A stretch of DNA of 64,000 bases from Angelakisella massiliensis (GCF_900104675.1 NZ_LT629945.1:1664756-1728755), one strand, 5' to 3'. Positions 16,694 to 24,672 are shown, numbered from the stretch's first letter. Notes: generated by a model from the sequence alone, not told the origin. Numbers and translations are program-made.

Positions 16694-18288
16694 CTGCGCA
16701 CCGACCTTTCAATCGTTTCCCGAAGTTTTATCCCATTCTTCAGGCAGAAACAGAGGGATGTGTTGCTTTCCACCGTGATTTGTTCTACTAATTCCACAAA
16801 GATCCCTTCGTCAAAATCGGGAAGGAATTCCGGCATGGAAGATAATGATTCCAGCAGTTCCTTGGTCTGTTCCAGCGTCTGGTCTTCGTTCTCTCCCAGC
16901 AGCCTTTCTTTTTGAGCCTGGGCTTCCCGGAGTTTTTGAGCGATCCCGTTTGTCTGGGATAAAAAAAGATCAGAATCGAGGAGGCCATGCTTTTGCATTT
17001 CGGCCAACATTCGATTCTGATCCATCAGGCTGCCTATTTGTTTGTTGAGCTCTACAATATCCACCCGCCAGAGAAACCGCTGCTCCCGGATTTTCCGCAG
17101 GTTGGCTGCCAATTGTTTTAAGACTGGAATTCCATTCATCCGCAGACGGTGGTAGGCCCGAAGGAAGGCAGCCTGTATCTCCCGCTCAGGAATTTGGGTA
17201 ATAGGACAATTTGATTGGTTTTGCTCATGACTAACACAAGACCAATAGGTAATATTTCGACAGTTTTTCCTACGAAACCCCCCACCACATATACCACAAT
17301 ATAATTTTTTGTGTAGTGGTGTTATTGGGCCTATTCGTGACCCATTTTTCTGCAGACGATGCTGTTTAAGCTGCTGAACTTGTTGGAACATTTCTTTTGA
17401 AATAATAGGAGGATGTGTCTGTTCTGCATAATATTGCGGTTGCTCGCCACGGTTAATGTGCCTTATTCTGGGAAATGTATCGGTCCGATAAGTTTTTTGC
17501 CACAGCGAATCTCCGATATATTTTTCGTTAGAAAGAATATACGAAAGAGAATTTATTGTCCACTTTTGTTCAGGATCTGCGGATTTTACAGGAATGTTAT
17601 CCGCATTGAGACGTTCAATAATGACTCTCATATTGTCCCCAGAAAGATACTCTTGGAAAATACGACGGACAATAGCTGATTGTGATGGATTGAGTTGAAT
17701 TTTCCCATTGCAAAGCTCGTATCCATAAGGTAGTGAAGAGGGAATATATCCCCCGCTCTCCATCCGGCGCTGATAACTCCACTTCATGTTTTCAGAGATG
17801 CTTTCGCTCTCTTTTTGGGAGATGGCTGCAAAAATAGTGGTCAGGAGCTCCCCGCTCATCTGGGCAGTGTCGATGTTCTGCTCCTCGAAATAGACCCCGA
17901 CACCCAGGTTCTTCAGCTCCCGGATGGTCTCCAGGCAATCGATAGTGTTTCGGGCAAAGCGTGAGATGGATTTGCAAAGTATCCGGTCAATGCGCCCTCG
18001 CTTACAGTCGGCGATCAGCCGCTGAAACTCGGTGCGCTTTTCGGCGGATGTTCCGGTGATCCCCTCGTCGGCATAGAGATCCACGAAGGTCCATTCCTCA
18101 TGGGAGGTGATATAGGTGGTGTAATATCTTGTCTGGGCCAGGAAAGAATTCTGCTGGTCAGCAGAATCAGAACTCACCCGGGCGTAGGCTGCCACTTGCA
18201 GTTTTTGAGGGCGGGGTGCCTTATCCGCCTCGATGACGATGACTTGTTTTCTGGCTAAACTGCCCTCTGTCACCGGCCCTTTCCCCAT
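16690..18288 (-). CDS. Large serine recombinase C (mosaic composition)
   Basis: The 532-residue protein is a second complete serine recombinase: resolvase domain with Ser39 in AYARVSSDS, FARNT, then a Recombinase domain, zinc ribbon (CGICGGGFRRKNC, WSC) and a coiled-coil tail. I start it at ATG 18288, preceded by GGAGGTGAGAATC, rather than the GTG at 18297. The stretch at about 17220-17760, encoding roughly residues 176-356 (the DNA-binding domain), is clearly AT-rich with A/T-ending codons, while both flanks are GC-rich. That suggests the recognition domain was swapped by recombination. It is the first gene of the three-recombinase unit. Confidence 0.87.
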   Translation of the reverse strand: MGKGPVTEGSLARKQVIVIEADKAPRPQKLQVAAYARVSSDSADQQNSFLAQTRYYTTYITSHEEWTFVDLYADEGITGTSAEKRTEFQRLIADCKRGRIDRILCKSISRFARNTIDCLETIRELKNLGVGVYFEEQNIDTAQMSGELLTTIFAAISQKESESISENMKWSYQRRMESGGYIPSSLPYGYELCNGKIQLNPSQSAIVRRIFQEYLSGDNMRVIIERLNADNIPVKSADPEQKWTINSLSYILSNEKYIGDSLWQKTYRTDTFPRIRHINRGEQPQYYAEQTHPPIISKEMFQQVQQLKQHRLQKNGSRIGPITPLHKKLYCGICGGGFRRKNCRNITYWSCVSHEQNQSNCPITQIPEREIQAAFLRAYHRLRMNGIPVLKQLAANLRKIREQRFLWRVDIVELNKQIGSLMDQNRMLAEMQKHGLLDSDLFLSQTNGIAQKLREAQAQKERLLGENEDQTLEQTKELLESLSSMPEFLPDFDEGIFVELVEQITVESNTSLCFCLKNGIKLRETIERSVRR

Positions 18289-18404
18289 GATTCTCACCTC
18301 CTGTCAGCAATACAACATACCACACTCTTTCTCATATAGCTATGTCAAATCGGGTAAAAAAACTTACAAAGATTCCGCTTTAAATTTTGCGAAGATAAGA
18401 CACT

Positions 18405-18566
18405 TTATGCCGCTTGTTTCGGCTGGGAAAGGAATAACCCTCTCTCTGCTTCCAGCTCCAGATGGGCAGCGATCCTTTTCAGTTCCTTCTGAGTAAAGCC
18501 GTGACCTTCCAGTGCTTTCAAAAGCCGAAGCATTCCAAAGTAATTGATGATTCCTCTTGCATCCAT
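18405..18566 (-). CDS. Small helical protein overlapping the PemK-like gene (53 aa)
   Basis: A 53-codon frame starting at ATG 18566 with GAGGAGGATCAGGA upstream overlaps the last 49 bp of the PemK-like gene in another frame. The product begins MDARGIINYFGMLRLL and ends KQAA; it is predicted to be mostly helical and amphipathic, with a GFTQKELKRIAAHL segment that could be one helix-turn-helix. No family is recognised. The strong ribosome site and overlap argue for a real gene. It could be a partner or antitoxin of the PemK-like toxin, but antitoxins normally precede their toxin, so this is tentative. Confidence 0.55.
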   Translation of the reverse strand: MDARGIINYFGMLRLLKALEGHGFTQKELKRIAAHLELEAERGLFLSQPKQAA

Positions 18567-18943
18567 TCCTGATCCTCCTCTATTTTTTGTGAAAGGGCGA
18601 AGCTCACAAGCAGCGCCCGGTCTACCTGTTCCTGCTTCTCTGGGGAAAGCACCCCTATCCGGTCCAACAACCGGGACTTGTCTATCGTTCTTATCTGCTC
18701 CGTAAGAATAACAGAGGGCTGCCGCAGGCCGCTGTCCCTTCCCACCAGTACATGGGTCGGCAAACAGGGTTTACTGCTTTTGGCAGTGACCGCGGCGACA
18801 ATTACGGTGGGGCTGAACCAGTTTCCCACCTCGTTCTGCAGAATCAGAACCGGACGGATACCGCCCTGTTCTGAGCCAACCACCGGATTCAGATCTGCGT
18901 AATAGAGTTCTCCGCGATGGATAATCCTCTGCGGTCTATTCAT
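18518..18943 (-). CDS. PemK/MazF family toxin-like protein
   Basis: The 141-residue protein has the MazF/PemK SH3-like barrel signature: HRGELYYADLNPVVGSEQGG at the start, RPVLILQNEVGN, and a threonine-containing VIVAAVTAK segment, then LTEQIRTIDKSRL. Family members are usually sequence-specific mRNA interferases. ATG 18943 follows GGAGGAGGAAACC; the longer upstream frame lacks this support. The C-terminal 30 residues (from about KIEEDQEW) extend beyond the usual MazF length of about 110-120. No MazE/PemI-like antitoxin gene precedes it; the upstream 510 bp hold no convincing gene. It could be an orphan toxin or a regulator with retained nuclease activity. Confidence 0.8.
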   Translation of the reverse strand: MNRPQRIIHRGELYYADLNPVVGSEQGGIRPVLILQNEVGNWFSPTVIVAAVTAKSSKPCLPTHVLVGRDSGLRQPSVILTEQIRTIDKSRLLDRIGVLSPEKQEQVDRALLVSFALSQKIEEDQEWMQEESSITLECFGF

Positions 18944-19455
18944 AGGGCGGTTTCCTCCTCCCTTTGGGTATGTATCCGGGCCGGCCATCGTTGTCGTGTT
19001 TTCATTCTGAAAAAAATGAACCGGCCCGGTTTTATGATCTATTCAAACACCTGGTATTATTACCCGTCCCCCAAGCGGTGGGCAGTGACTGAACTGTGCC
19101 TGGCGGCACACTCCGGGAATCTCACCCCCCGAGGATCTCTCCGGGCTGCCCCCATTGGTTGTGTCTGTGGCTGGGCAGGGGTACCATTGTAGGCGGATCG
19201 GGTCATGGCGAAACAGCTTGCCAGTGCTGCTTTGGGATAGATGGGAACCGCTCGCCGCCTTCTTTGGCCGTCTTTGATGCAGGGTACCTGCACAGGCGGG
19301 TCTTGGCGCATCCTCCGCATCGCTTGTCCCCTCTCGGGGCCGGTCCGCTGATGTGATTCAGTCTGCTGGGTATTCAATTTTCAAAGTTCAGGCGGGGTCT
19401 AAAAATACCCCTCACTATTAAGCCGAGTTCAACAGGGGGTTGTACGAAACTTTTT
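18944..19455 (-). other. Structured intergenic region, candidate non-coding RNA
   Basis: About 510 bp without a convincing protein gene lie between the sigma-like gene and the PemK-like gene. Read on the - strand it is GC-rich and full of short hairpins: GGGGT/ACCCC just after the sigma-like gene, CCCC-GAGA-GGGG near 19335-19350, and a palindromic AACCGGGCCGGTT followed by TTTTTTT near 19005-19035 that looks like a terminator. A 105-codon frame (19060-19377) covers part of it but is rich in Arg, Gln and Pro and has no good ribosome site. A structured RNA or a long leader for the toxin gene is possible. Confidence 0.35.
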
Positions 19456-19899
19456 TCAGTTTTCCAAGAGTTTTTTCAATCTTTTCACGACTCGTTCTTT
19501 GCGGTAATGGATTGTCATGGTCGGCAAACACAGCAATTGTGCAGCCTGACGAATGGTTTTTCCTTCGTAGTAAAGCATCCGGATCAGCCTGTAATCCTCC
19601 TCGGGCAACTGGGTCAGTGCCTTACGCAAAGCTTTCTGCATCACATGGGTAACCGCAACTGTTTCCACGTCGGGGGCATCCGGGTCATAAATCATTTCTT
19701 CACCCAATGTTTCCTCGGTGTCCAGGTCGCTGTACCAGACGGTTCCGTTTCGTGTATCTTTCTCTTCCAAAGTCCGCAGATGGCGTTCGAAGCCGTAGTA
19801 TGCCTGATAGACCTCATGAGTCACCTGTACACGGGTTCCCTCGACAGGGATGGTATATACTTTTGCTTTTTTGGAATTTCGGTTGGATTTCTCTTTCAT
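19456..19899 (-). CDS. Sigma-70 region 4-like helix-turn-helix protein
   Basis: The 147-residue protein has a basic N-terminus (KEKSNRNSKKAKVY), an acidic middle, and a C-terminal helix-turn-helix typical of sigma factor region 4: ALTQLPEEDYRLIRMLYYEGKTIRQAAQLL followed by a recognition helix and a basic end. There is no region 2, so it is not a complete sigma factor; similar short proteins are common in integrative elements of Firmicutes and are thought to regulate element genes. ATG 19899 is preceded by GGAGGAAAGGG. It stands alone between a terminator upstream and the long structured intergenic region downstream. Confidence 0.78.
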   Translation of the reverse strand: MKEKSNRNSKKAKVYTIPVEGTRVQVTHEVYQAYYGFERHLRTLEEKDTRNGTVWYSDLDTEETLGEEMIYDPDAPDVETVAVTHVMQKALRKALTQLPEEDYRLIRMLYYEGKTIRQAAQLLCLPTMTIHYRKERVVKRLKKLLEN

Positions 19900-20057
19900 A
19901 GCCCTTTCCTCCAGCTTCAGATGATGGATGGTCGATCTGAGCCAGGGGTCAGGGATAAGCTGCGACAGCAGCCTGCCAGCCTTGCAAATACATGAAAGTT
20001 CCTTTCCCGAACAAGCCGGAAAAGGACTCTCATCTCCGTGTAAGGCAAATCGGGCAG

Positions 20058-20121
20058 CAAAAAAGCGCCGCAGAAGTCGGATAACAGAGATTACTCTGTT
20101 ATCCGGCCTCACACGGCGCTT
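20058..20121 (-). terminator. Long hairpin terminator after the zinc-ribbon gene
   Basis: On the - strand AAGCGCCG ... CGGATAACAGAG and CTCTGTTATCCG ... CGGCGCTT form an extended stem with a four-base loop and one internal bulge, followed by TTTTTT. It lies between the zinc-ribbon gene and the sigma-like gene and should end the LexA-IrrE transcript. Confidence 0.8.
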
Positions 20122-20198
20122 GGTAGTCTACGACCCTATAGGGGGTCGCCTCCGCTTGCTCGATTTGAGTGATAGGATGATTCAGTTTTTATGGTGGA

Positions 20199-20438
20199 TT
20201 ACCAGAGGTTCCATCTCCTGTGCTGCCGGCGGAAGTATGCCAGATTCAGCACTGAGACAGCTTTGCATTTTTGGCACTTGGCTTTGATATGCCCAGCGGA
20301 ATCGGAGAAGACGATTCCAACCTTATAACCGCAGCAAGGACAATAGAGGACTCTTTCTGTCAGCCGCTCTGACTCCCTTTGGGAGCGGTCTGCTAAAGCC
20401 TTTCGCTTTTGCAAATCAGTTGTAGTGGCCATCCGCAT
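20199..20438 (-). CDS. Small zinc-ribbon protein
   Basis: The 79-residue protein has a charged helical N-terminal half and two CxxC pairs, CPCC near residue 47 and CQKC near residue 66, forming a probable zinc ribbon, followed by a basic C-terminus (FRRQHRRW). The ATG at 20438 lies inside the end of the ImmA/IrrE gene and is preceded by GGGAGGCG; the longer frame upstream has no support. It resembles the small zinc-finger proteins often carried by prophages and conjugative elements that may bind nucleic acid, but no specific family is recognised. The overlap implies co-translation with the metalloprotease. Confidence 0.6.
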   Translation of the reverse strand: MRMATTTDLQKRKALADRSQRESERLTERVLYCPCCGYKVGIVFSDSAGHIKAKCQKCKAVSVLNLAYFRRQHRRWNLW

Positions 20439-21147
20439 CGAAGTCGCCTCCCACTCCAAGTTCCTTGAAAAGATATTCTGACAGGGGATGGCGGCTAAGC
20501 ACACCCAGGGTTTGCAGCCGGATGACCAGAGCAGTATAGGATACCTCCATTGTTCGGGAGATTTCACTAAGGATTTCCTTTTCCCTGGGACGGAAAACCC
20601 GCTCCCCATAGACTGGCAGATATTCTCCGCCGGTGTACTTCTCCAATTCCTGCTTAATCAGAAAGCGAGGCATCAGTAAAGAGGCAGCTAAAGTATTGGC
20701 CTGCCACTCTGCTATGGAGAGCCGTTCCCGCAGTTCTCCAATATTGTAGATCCGAGCGGAGTCATAGGGACAATGGAAGCCTGCTGCCTGACTGGAACAC
20801 ATTCGGGACGCTAACACGTGTCCCGCTTCATGAGCCAGTGTAAACCGTCGCCGCCCCTGCTCATCCTCACGAAGCAGGTAACTTTCCAGCACGATGGCCT
20901 CTTTTGGGAAGACTATGGCCGCAGGTTTTCCGTTCCGGTATACCTGCAGAGGGGTTTGTCCATCCCCGCAGAAGCCGATCTTATCCAAGTCTTTCTCGGC
21001 AAACGACTCATAAAAAACTGGACAGCGTAATGCTTTTTTTACAAAGCTGTCGATATCCACGCGGGAGATCCCGCCTTCCCCACAGAATGGACGAACCAAG
21101 CTGTCGCACAACTCGTCCGCTTCAGTTCGGGACAGAAAATTTTTCAT
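20416..21147 (-). CDS. ImmA/IrrE family metallo-endopeptidase
   Basis: The 243-residue protein carries the zinc protease motif HEAGH at 106-110 within RRFTLAHEAGHVLASRM, with the usual preceding segment of strands and a downstream ANTLAASLLMPRF region typical of ImmA/IrrE (COG2856) proteins. Members cleave or inactivate a repressor: ImmA cleaves ImmR in ICEBs1 and IrrE acts on DdrO in Deinococcus. Here it lies directly downstream of a LexA-like repressor gene (19 bp gap), so that repressor, or another element repressor, is the probable target. ATG 21147 follows AAGGAGGGTATGT. The C-terminal 50 residues may hold a small winged-helix-like segment (ISRTMEVSYTALVIRLQTLG). Confidence 0.85.
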   Translation of the reverse strand: MKNFLSRTEADELCDSLVRPFCGEGGISRVDIDSFVKKALRCPVFYESFAEKDLDKIGFCGDGQTPLQVYRNGKPAAIVFPKEAIVLESYLLREDEQGRRRFTLAHEAGHVLASRMCSSQAAGFHCPYDSARIYNIGELRERLSIAEWQANTLAASLLMPRFLIKQELEKYTGGEYLPVYGERVFRPREKEILSEISRTMEVSYTALVIRLQTLGVLSRHPLSEYLFKELGVGGDFDADGHYN

Positions 21148-21166
21148 ACATACCCTCCTTTTTCTG

Positions 21167-21769
21167 TCACTTCACCTGTTTGATAATATGCTGCGCCACG
21201 CCTTGAATATAGCAGTGGTCCACATAGATGTCCTCCATCTCACGGTTCTCTGGATGGAGCCGCACCTGTCGGCGCTTGCTATCCAGATAGAACCGCTTGA
21301 GAGTGGTTTCGTTCTCCACCAGGGCCACAACGATTTCTCCCTCTCGAGCGGTATTTTGTTTCCGCACCACCACCAGATCTCCGTCCTCGATTCCGGCCTC
21401 TACCATAGAGTTCCCTTGGGCGCGGAGGATAAAATGTGCGTCATCACCGAAGATGATTGTCGGTAAGGCCACATAGCTTTCGAAGTTCTCCTCCGCATAT
21501 TGGGGCTGGCCACAAGCCACAGTCCCCAGAACCGGGGAAAGTTCTACTTCCGGAGACGCCTTCCGTGTAACAGGGGTCTCCAGGCGCTTTCCATCATACC
21601 GGATACGGCCCTCCTGATCCAGCTCCTTCAGGTAATAATAGACCCTCCCACGAGAGAGACCCGCTAAGCCGGTAAGCTCTGTTATTGTAGGTGTCCGGCG
21701 ATGGGTTAAAAAGAAGGATTCAACGGACGAAATGATTTTTTCTTTCATTTCCTCGCTTTTATACCGCAT
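21167..21769 (-). CDS. LexA-like S24 family repressor
   Basis: The 200-residue protein has an N-terminal winged-helix-like domain (about 1-65) and a C-terminal S24 protease fold with the catalytic dyad Ser121 (AQGNSMVEAG) and Lys158 (NETTLKRF). The predicted self-cleavage site is Cys86-Gly87 (TVACGQP), the position of Ala-Gly in classical LexA. It should repress transcription until RecA-stimulated autocleavage after DNA damage. ATG 21769 has AGGAGAG upstream. A good sigma-A promoter and a short dyad lie just before the start, consistent with autoregulation. It is separate from housekeeping LexA only by inference; it could even be the chromosomal copy, but the accessory context argues against that. 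Confidence 0.85.
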   Translation of the reverse strand: MRYKSEEMKEKIISSVESFFLTHRRTPTITELTGLAGLSRGRVYYYLKELDQEGRIRYDGKRLETPVTRKASPEVELSPVLGTVACGQPQYAEENFESYVALPTIIFGDDAHFILRAQGNSMVEAGIEDGDLVVVRKQNTAREGEIVVALVENETTLKRFYLDSKRRQVRLHPENREMEDIYVDHCYIQGVAQHIIKQVK

Positions 21770-21788
21770 GGCCTATCTCTCCTATCCA

Positions 21789-21801
21789 AAACAATTTGTT
21801 T
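21789..21801. promoter_or_regulatory. Dyad operator candidate for the LexA-like repressor
   Basis: AAACA and TGTTT form a perfect inverted repeat with a 3-bp centre, 20 bp upstream of the repressor start and downstream of its -10 box. The placement would let a bound dimer block transcription. Confidence 0.5.
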
Positions 21802-21812
21802 CGTTTAGCTTT

Positions 21813-21841
21813 AGTATAGCAGGTAGAGGTAATGGGTACAA
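21813..21841 (-). promoter_or_regulatory. Sigma-A type promoter of the LexA-like gene
   Basis: On the - strand TTGTAC (-35) is separated by 17 bp from TATACT (-10), which is also preceded by TGC, an extended -10. It lies between the terminator of the WYL gene and the repressor start codon. Confidence 0.7.
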
Positions 21842-21853
21842 GAGGGTAAAATC

Positions 21854-21879
21854 AAGGTGGGCGTTTTAGCGCCCACCTT
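21854..21879 (-). terminator. Terminator after the WYL-domain gene
   Basis: AAGGTGGGCG pairs perfectly with CGCCCACCTT around a six-base loop, followed on the - strand by GATTTT. It lies 15 bp after the WYL gene stop and probably marks the end of the immunity-array transcript. Confidence 0.7.
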
Positions 21880-21894
21880 GAAATGAATTTTGAG

Positions 21895-22863
21895 CTATTT
21901 GTCCGCATTCAGGCAGGTCTGCAGCATCTGTTGGTATGCCTTTCGCACTGACTCTGGACTTTTGATTTGGATTCCTCCGCCGAAGGTGAAAACCCATGCA
22001 TAGAATGTGGGACTGGCGGATAGGTTCACCCTGGCTTCAAAGGTTCCATCTCCAAGTTCCCGTGTATCAACATCTTCACCAAAGCGATCAATGATCTGCT
22101 TCATCAAACCACCGGCGCAGCGCAAGGTCACCTGACAGGGCTCCCCGTCATACATCTGGAACACCTGGCGGAAGTATGTTTCTACCGTATAGTCCTCCGG
22201 TGGCGTATGAAATGGTTTTTTCAGAAAATCCGGGTACAGCATCCGATCCACTCGGAATTTTACCACTTTTTGATGGCTTTCCGACCATCCTACTGCGTAG
22301 TACCGATCACTGTCCCAGACCAAGTCATAAGGGGAAAGCTGATAAACTCGGCCTTGATGCTTTGGGATTTTTTCTTTTTTGTTGGTATAGTCAAGATACT
22401 GGAACGATACCGGCTGCCTTTGCCGGATGGCAGTATGAAGCAGATCAATACTGTAGAGAACCGTTTCGTTGGTAGTTTTTGCCTTTCCTTGAACAAATAG
22501 CCGTCGGCGCATTTCCTCCTGATCGGAAGGACTGGCCATCTGGGTCAGTTTTTCCAGAATGATCTCTGTTCTGTGGGAGGAGATGAACCGGGCGGCTTGT
22601 ACCGCATCGATAATGAGCTTGAGTTCCGGCAACTCCAAGCCCCGGTCTCCAATAAAGTATTGATTCTGGCGTCTCCGGTTGCAAACGATGTCCCACCCGC
22701 ATTCCTGAAGGTCTTGAATGTCTGCCGCCACTGTTTTCCGGTTCGCACGAACACCTTGGGTTTCCAGGTAGGCCAAGATTTCTGTGATGGTAGCTGGGTG
22801 GAACTCATCTGTGTGATCCCAGAGGTACCGAAGGATGAGAAGGGGGCGGTTCTTGCTTGGCAT
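21895..22863 (-). CDS. WYL-domain transcriptional regulator
   Basis: The 322-residue protein has an N-terminal winged helix-turn-helix (LRYLWDHTDEF, ITEILAYLE, NRKTVAADIQDL) and a middle WYL domain (PVSFQYLDYTNKKE, YQLSPYDLVWDSDRYYAVGW, VVKFRVDRM), followed by a C-terminal WCX-type domain. WYL proteins are ligand-responsive regulators often found with anti-phage or toxin-related loci. ATG 22863 is preceded by GGAAAGGAGG. It lies 55 bp after the last immunity-like gene and in the same orientation, so it may be transcribed at the very end of the array and control it or the neighbouring damage-response genes. The ligand is unknown. Confidence 0.85.
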   Translation of the reverse strand: MPSKNRPLLILRYLWDHTDEFHPATITEILAYLETQGVRANRKTVAADIQDLQECGWDIVCNRRRQNQYFIGDRGLELPELKLIIDAVQAARFISSHRTEIILEKLTQMASPSDQEEMRRRLFVQGKAKTTNETVLYSIDLLHTAIRQRQPVSFQYLDYTNKKEKIPKHQGRVYQLSPYDLVWDSDRYYAVGWSESHQKVVKFRVDRMLYPDFLKKPFHTPPEDYTVETYFRQVFQMYDGEPCQVTLRCAGGLMKQIIDRFGEDVDTRELGDGTFEARVNLSASPTFYAWVFTFGGGIQIKSPESVRKAYQQMLQTCLNADK

Positions 22864-22918
22864 AAGGCGGCCTCCTTTCCTGAGACTTTCCGCCTGATTT
22901 TCTTCCTGCCGCTGGGAG

Positions 22919-23800
22919 TTATGAGCGGCCTCCAGCAGCATATTCACCCATACAGATATCCAGCACTCCTCTGGGCGGCTGGATTAGGGCGTCCTCATAC
23001 TGGCACTTCCACTGGATCTCCCGGCTCATCTGGCCGTTCTCTACACCATCTATGGTTTCCCCATCCTGAATCGGGTTATCATGCTCCAATATGTACGACG
23101 CCACATTATAAGCATGGTTTACCACCCAGTTGGGGTCCATACCATGGAAGTGGTACTGGAGATCAGGCAGAAACAGGGTGCTCATGCCCACCGTGTCGAT
23201 GAGCATATCCTCGGTGCCCTCGATGTTGAAGAATCGGACATTGACGCCAAAGCGGATGAAGCGATCCGGGCCCTCAATCTGATGGGAGCGCACATCCTCT
23301 GCCAGAAACAGCTTACCACAGTTCTGAAAATAGAACGCCTCACAGGTGGGATACAGTTCCGCCAGAGCATCCAAAAAGTCGGCATCCAGGTTGGCCCGCT
23401 CCAGCGCCGGAAGCGCCGCTGCCAGCATATCGGTGGCCACGACCTGATACCGGCACTCCCGGAAGATCCGCTCCCGATCCTCCTGACAGTCCCACATCTG
23501 GCTCATCAGGAAGGAGTCAAAGCCTTTGCCCTTGAACTTGTCGCATTTCATCACCATTAGCTGCACCGGGCATTTGCCGTCCTTGAATTCCGCGATATGA
23601 TCCAGGGCGGCAAATCCGGCCATTTTTTTATCACGGCAGAAACACTCTACAGCGCCGATGTGCTTTTCCATCACAGCGGTCATCTCATCCTTGTCCGGCA
23701 TCTCCACCGGCTCTTTAAACAGCATCTGAATGAGATAGGGGCCTCCGGGCTGGGGGCCTTTTTTGTCATCCAGGTTTTGCTGGAACACTTGATTGCTCAT
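22919..23800 (-). CDS. DUF4261-type immunity-like protein
   Basis: The 293-residue protein ends with the DUF4261 arrangement: an alpha/beta region, FLPDLQYHFHGMDPNWVV, a helix VASYILEHDNPI and the QDGETIDG turn, the same set found inside the 1877-residue fusion protein of this array (around residues 960-1200 there). DUF4261 is grouped with immunity proteins of polymorphic toxins, mostly by gene neighbourhood. I start at ATG 23800 with AGGAGGAAAGC upstream, which overlaps the previous gene by 4 bp. It is the last gene of the array before the WYL regulator. Its target toxin is unknown. Confidence 0.65.
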   Translation of the reverse strand: MSNQVFQQNLDDKKGPQPGGPYLIQMLFKEPVEMPDKDEMTAVMEKHIGAVECFCRDKKMAGFAALDHIAEFKDGKCPVQLMVMKCDKFKGKGFDSFLMSQMWDCQEDRERIFRECRYQVVATDMLAAALPALERANLDADFLDALAELYPTCEAFYFQNCGKLFLAEDVRSHQIEGPDRFIRFGVNVRFFNIEGTEDMLIDTVGMSTLFLPDLQYHFHGMDPNWVVNHAYNVASYILEHDNPIQDGETIDGVENGQMSREIQWKCQYEDALIQPPRGVLDICMGEYAAGGRS

Positions 23801-24672
23801 TTGCTTTCCTCCTTCTTCTCCGGGAACAGCTTCCACCGGAACTCCAGTTCTTTCTGGACAAACTCTTTCGGCAGGCCCCGGGGATTGGCGATGAGATACC
23901 ATACCCGAAAGGTGCGCTTCTTCGGATCTGTTTCCTGTTGGTAGAGCTGATAGCCCGCCTCATCCTCCTGCGTCCACTGTCCTGTCTGCCGCTTGGCCTG
24001 CACAAAGGGTTCCACCACCTGGTCCAGTTCCTCTTTGGTGCGGCTTGAGGCCCAGGCATGATCCACATCCTTGGCATGGGACTGGTAGAACAGCAGCTTT
24101 CCGGTATGGGTCTTCGCCTTGCACTCCGGCGTTCCGCGCAATTCTGCCTGACGGCGGTACTCCTCCATCTGCTCCGCCGTTCCGTACCGTTCCACCATCT
24201 GCTCCCGCACATAGATGAACCAGCTGTAGTCCTCCGCCTCGGTGAAGGGGGCGCAGACCGGCTGTAATGCCTCCACGGGGTCTGCCTCGAAGCGGTCGAT
24301 GAAGTCGAGGTAGTTGGCTTTGACCAGAGGCAGAAAGGTGTCCAGCAGCCCGGTGTTCAGCCGCAGGTCCTCTGTCAGCATCCGAAAGAATGAACCGCCT
24401 GTTGTGGGTACAATTCTGAAAGAGTAGAGGTAGTCATCTCCCTGCTTTATGATACAGCTGAAGCCCACCTCCACATTTCCATGGCCGATTTCGTAGTCTA
24501 TGTAGTTGTAGTGGCTCCGGTCAAACCAGATCTGATAGGTCAGCCCGTTTTTCGTTTTCTTTTTGAAGTCGCCTTTTTTCAGACGCTTCCAGCCCTTTTC
24601 CTCCAGGCCCAGGCCGTTCCACAGGTAGTCCAGAAGCTCCTGAAATATATCTGCCGGGCGTTTTTGCTCCAC
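23797..24672 (-). CDS. Immunity-like protein of unknown family
   Basis: A 291-residue soluble, charged protein with N-terminal helices (ADIFQELLDYLWNGLG), a central beta-rich part (FDRSHYNYIDYEIGHGNVEVGF) and a helical C-terminal half. I recognise no named domain. GTG 24672 is chosen because GGAGGTGGAG lies just upstream; an alternative TTG at 24711 lacks a site. It overlaps the next gene by 4 bp. The size, acidity and packing match its neighbours, so an immunity role is inferred from context only. Confidence 0.5.
   Translation of the reverse strand: MEQKRPADIFQELLDYLWNGLGLEEKGWKRLKKGDFKKKTKNGLTYQIWFDRSHYNYIDYEIGHGNVEVGFSCIIKQGDDYLYSFRIVPTTGGSFFRMLTEDLRLNTGLLDTFLPLVKANYLDFIDRFEADPVEALQPVCAPFTEAEDYSWFIYVREQMVERYGTAEQMEEYRRQAELRGTPECKAKTHTGKLLFYQSHAKDVDHAWASSRTKEELDQVVEPFVQAKRQTGQWTQEDEAGYQLYQQETDPKKRTFRVWYLIANPRGLPKEFVQKELEFRWKLFPEKKEESK

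Noticed and set aside
18298-18360. A perfect TTGACA -35 box upstream of recombinase C
   Set aside because: No acceptable -10 hexamer lies 16-18 bp downstream; the nearest TATGTT is at 23 bp, so I did not annotate a promoter.
19060-19377. A 105-codon - strand frame in the gap before the PemK-like gene
   Set aside because: Composition is dominated by Arg, Gln and Pro, there is no good ribosome site and it runs through hairpin-rich sequence; a structured RNA is more likely.
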